Both the position numbers and the translations under genes were made by a program. A stretch of 64,000 bases of DNA from Verrucomicrobiota bacterium (GTDB taxonomy: Bacteria; Verrucomicrobiota; Verrucomicrobiia; Opitutales; Opitutaceae): contig JACRQG010000007.1 of assembly GCA_016222805.1 (NCBI GenBank), positions 558,001 through 622,000 of the forward strand, written 5' to 3'. This document shows, piece after piece, positions 63,410 to 64,000 of the stretch (position 1 is the first letter of the stretch; every line of letters begins with the position of its first letter). The notes beneath the pieces were generated by a model. It searched no databases, had not been told where the DNA came from, and was given only the letters and a program-made list of their open reading frames with translations.

Positions 63410-64000
63410 ATGAAAGCGCGTTTATCCCCGATCTTCCTGTTGGCGGCGTGTGCTCCCTTCGGCTTCGACGCTTCCACGGCTGATGCTGCGGTGCTTTTCT
63501 CGAACGGCACCGCGAGTGAATTTGGCGGCTTCAACCGGTTTTCCTACGAGGATGTTTTCGTGGCGCAGGACTTCGTCCTGACCAGCTCCACGAGCTTGAG
63601 TGCGGTGGTGTTCAACGCCTTCTCCCTGACCGAGCCAGCACCGAATATCGCTTCGGTTCAGGTGAAGATCTACGCTGACAACGCCGGTGCCGTCGGAGCC
63701 GAGCTTTACGGCGGGGTGTTCGCGCCGACGTCGATCTTCACCGAACAACGGGCCTCGTTCTCCCATTATGATTTCACCGCCGCCTTGCCGGGTTGGACGC
63801 TGGCGGCGGGAAACTACTGGTTGGGACTTCAGGCGGACCCGGCGCAGGTGGATGTGATGTGGTCAATCCCGGCGGCGAACATCGGACAAGGGGTCTACGG
63901 AAGTTGGTATGGGAACAACGCCGGAGATCCCTCGGCCTACACGCCTTTCGCTTACGAGCATGTTTTTCGGGTCGAAGGGGATTACCAACCTTCGGTTCCC
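63410..64000 (+). CDS. secreted protein of unknown function, cut by window edge
   Basis: Open from ATG 63410 (MKARLSPIFLLAACAPFGFD) to the window end, 197 codons, no stop reached. A signal peptide (about 1-27, ending TADAA) is followed by VLFSNGTASEFGGFNRFSYEDVFVAQDFVL, NAFSLTEPAPNIASVQVKIY, ADNAGAVGAELYGGV and a jelly-roll-like pattern of alternating hydrophobic strands (YWLGLQADPA, MWSIPAANIG). Such secreted beta proteins often end in a PEP-CTERM sorting signal, but the C-terminus lies outside the window. Codon usage looks less GC-rich than in the neighbours, a possible sign of transfer. No family assigned. Confidence 0.65.
   Translation, partial: MKARLSPIFLLAACAPFGFDASTADAAVLFSNGTASEFGGFNRFSYEDVFVAQDFVLTSSTSLSAVVFNAFSLTEPAPNIASVQVKIYADNAGAVGAELYGGVFAPTSIFTEQRASFSHYDFTAALPGWTLAAGNYWLGLQADPAQVDVMWSIPAANIGQGVYGSWYGNNAGDPSAYTPFAYEHVFRVEGDYQPSVP

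Overview
The window is a high-GC stretch of a bacterial chromosome that looks verrucomicrobial, most likely Opitutaceae. The evidence is a DUF1592/1588/1585-type cytochrome-like protein next to a DUF1552 protein, four large TonB-dependent receptors with a carboxypeptidase-regulatory-like N-terminal domain and no SusD partner, several Gfo/Idh/MocA oxidoreductases (one with a Tat-type signal), secreted sulfatase and esterase genes, and a Bacteroidetes/Verrucomicrobia-style second topoisomerase pair. This assignment rests on recognised families only. No rRNA, tRNA, phage, insertion sequence or CRISPR array was seen. Many starts have no clear Shine-Dalgarno sequence. Because of the GC content almost every gene is shadowed by long antisense open frames, which were ignored.

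Layout. 1-4.5 kb: end of a DUF1592-type gene, DUF1552, a small DUF488 protein, a sugar isomerase/epimerase and a Gfo/Idh/MocA oxidoreductase. 4.5-9.7 kb (minus): a fused membrane/spermidine-synthase-like gene with an apparent frameshifting deletion, a GH43-like glycosidase, a rhamnogalacturonan acetylesterase and a small membrane protein. 10-16.4 kb: TonB receptor plus secreted oxidoreductase, a lone ExbD, and a rhomboid homologue lacking the catalytic residues. 16.4-21.4 kb: M28 peptidase, PLC/GDPD-like secreted protein, and a repeat-built secreted protein (four PPC-like and two C-terminal repeats). 21.4-32.5 kb: a sugar module with a zinc dehydrogenase, a complete ytfQ-ytfR-ytfT-yjfF type ABC importer (plus) and araD, araA, araB and an AraF-like lipoprotein (minus). 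With the GH43 and pectin esterase genes this suggests use of arabinose-containing pectic polysaccharides. 32.6-35.8 kb: a Tat-exported esterase and another oxidoreductase.

35.8-44.2 kb is the most interesting block: M20 peptidase and cyanophycinase-like S51 peptidase (minus, 4-nt overlap), a solitary family-5 peptide-binding lipoprotein (plus), a TonB receptor (minus) and a LuxR-type regulator (plus). The two divergent intergenic regions of this block each hold one copy of a nearly identical motif containing a 16-bp dyad. I propose a LuxR-controlled peptide or cyanophycin-like polymer scavenging unit.

44.2-51.3 kb: a sulfatase/SDR/YdcF operon (the last gene frameshifted), a TonB receptor and a small methyltransferase. 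51.4-63.1 kb: a secreted FAD oxidoreductase, an EamA transporter, and a ParE-like and a ParC-like topoisomerase subunit separated by an S41 peptidase and a TonB receptor. The window ends in a secreted protein of different composition that is cut by the edge.

Three kinds of dispersed repeat were found by eye: double-hairpin GC elements, a large palindromic element present once between genes and once inside a coding sequence, and AGTAATCAGT-type arrays in inverted pairs around two intergenic segments.
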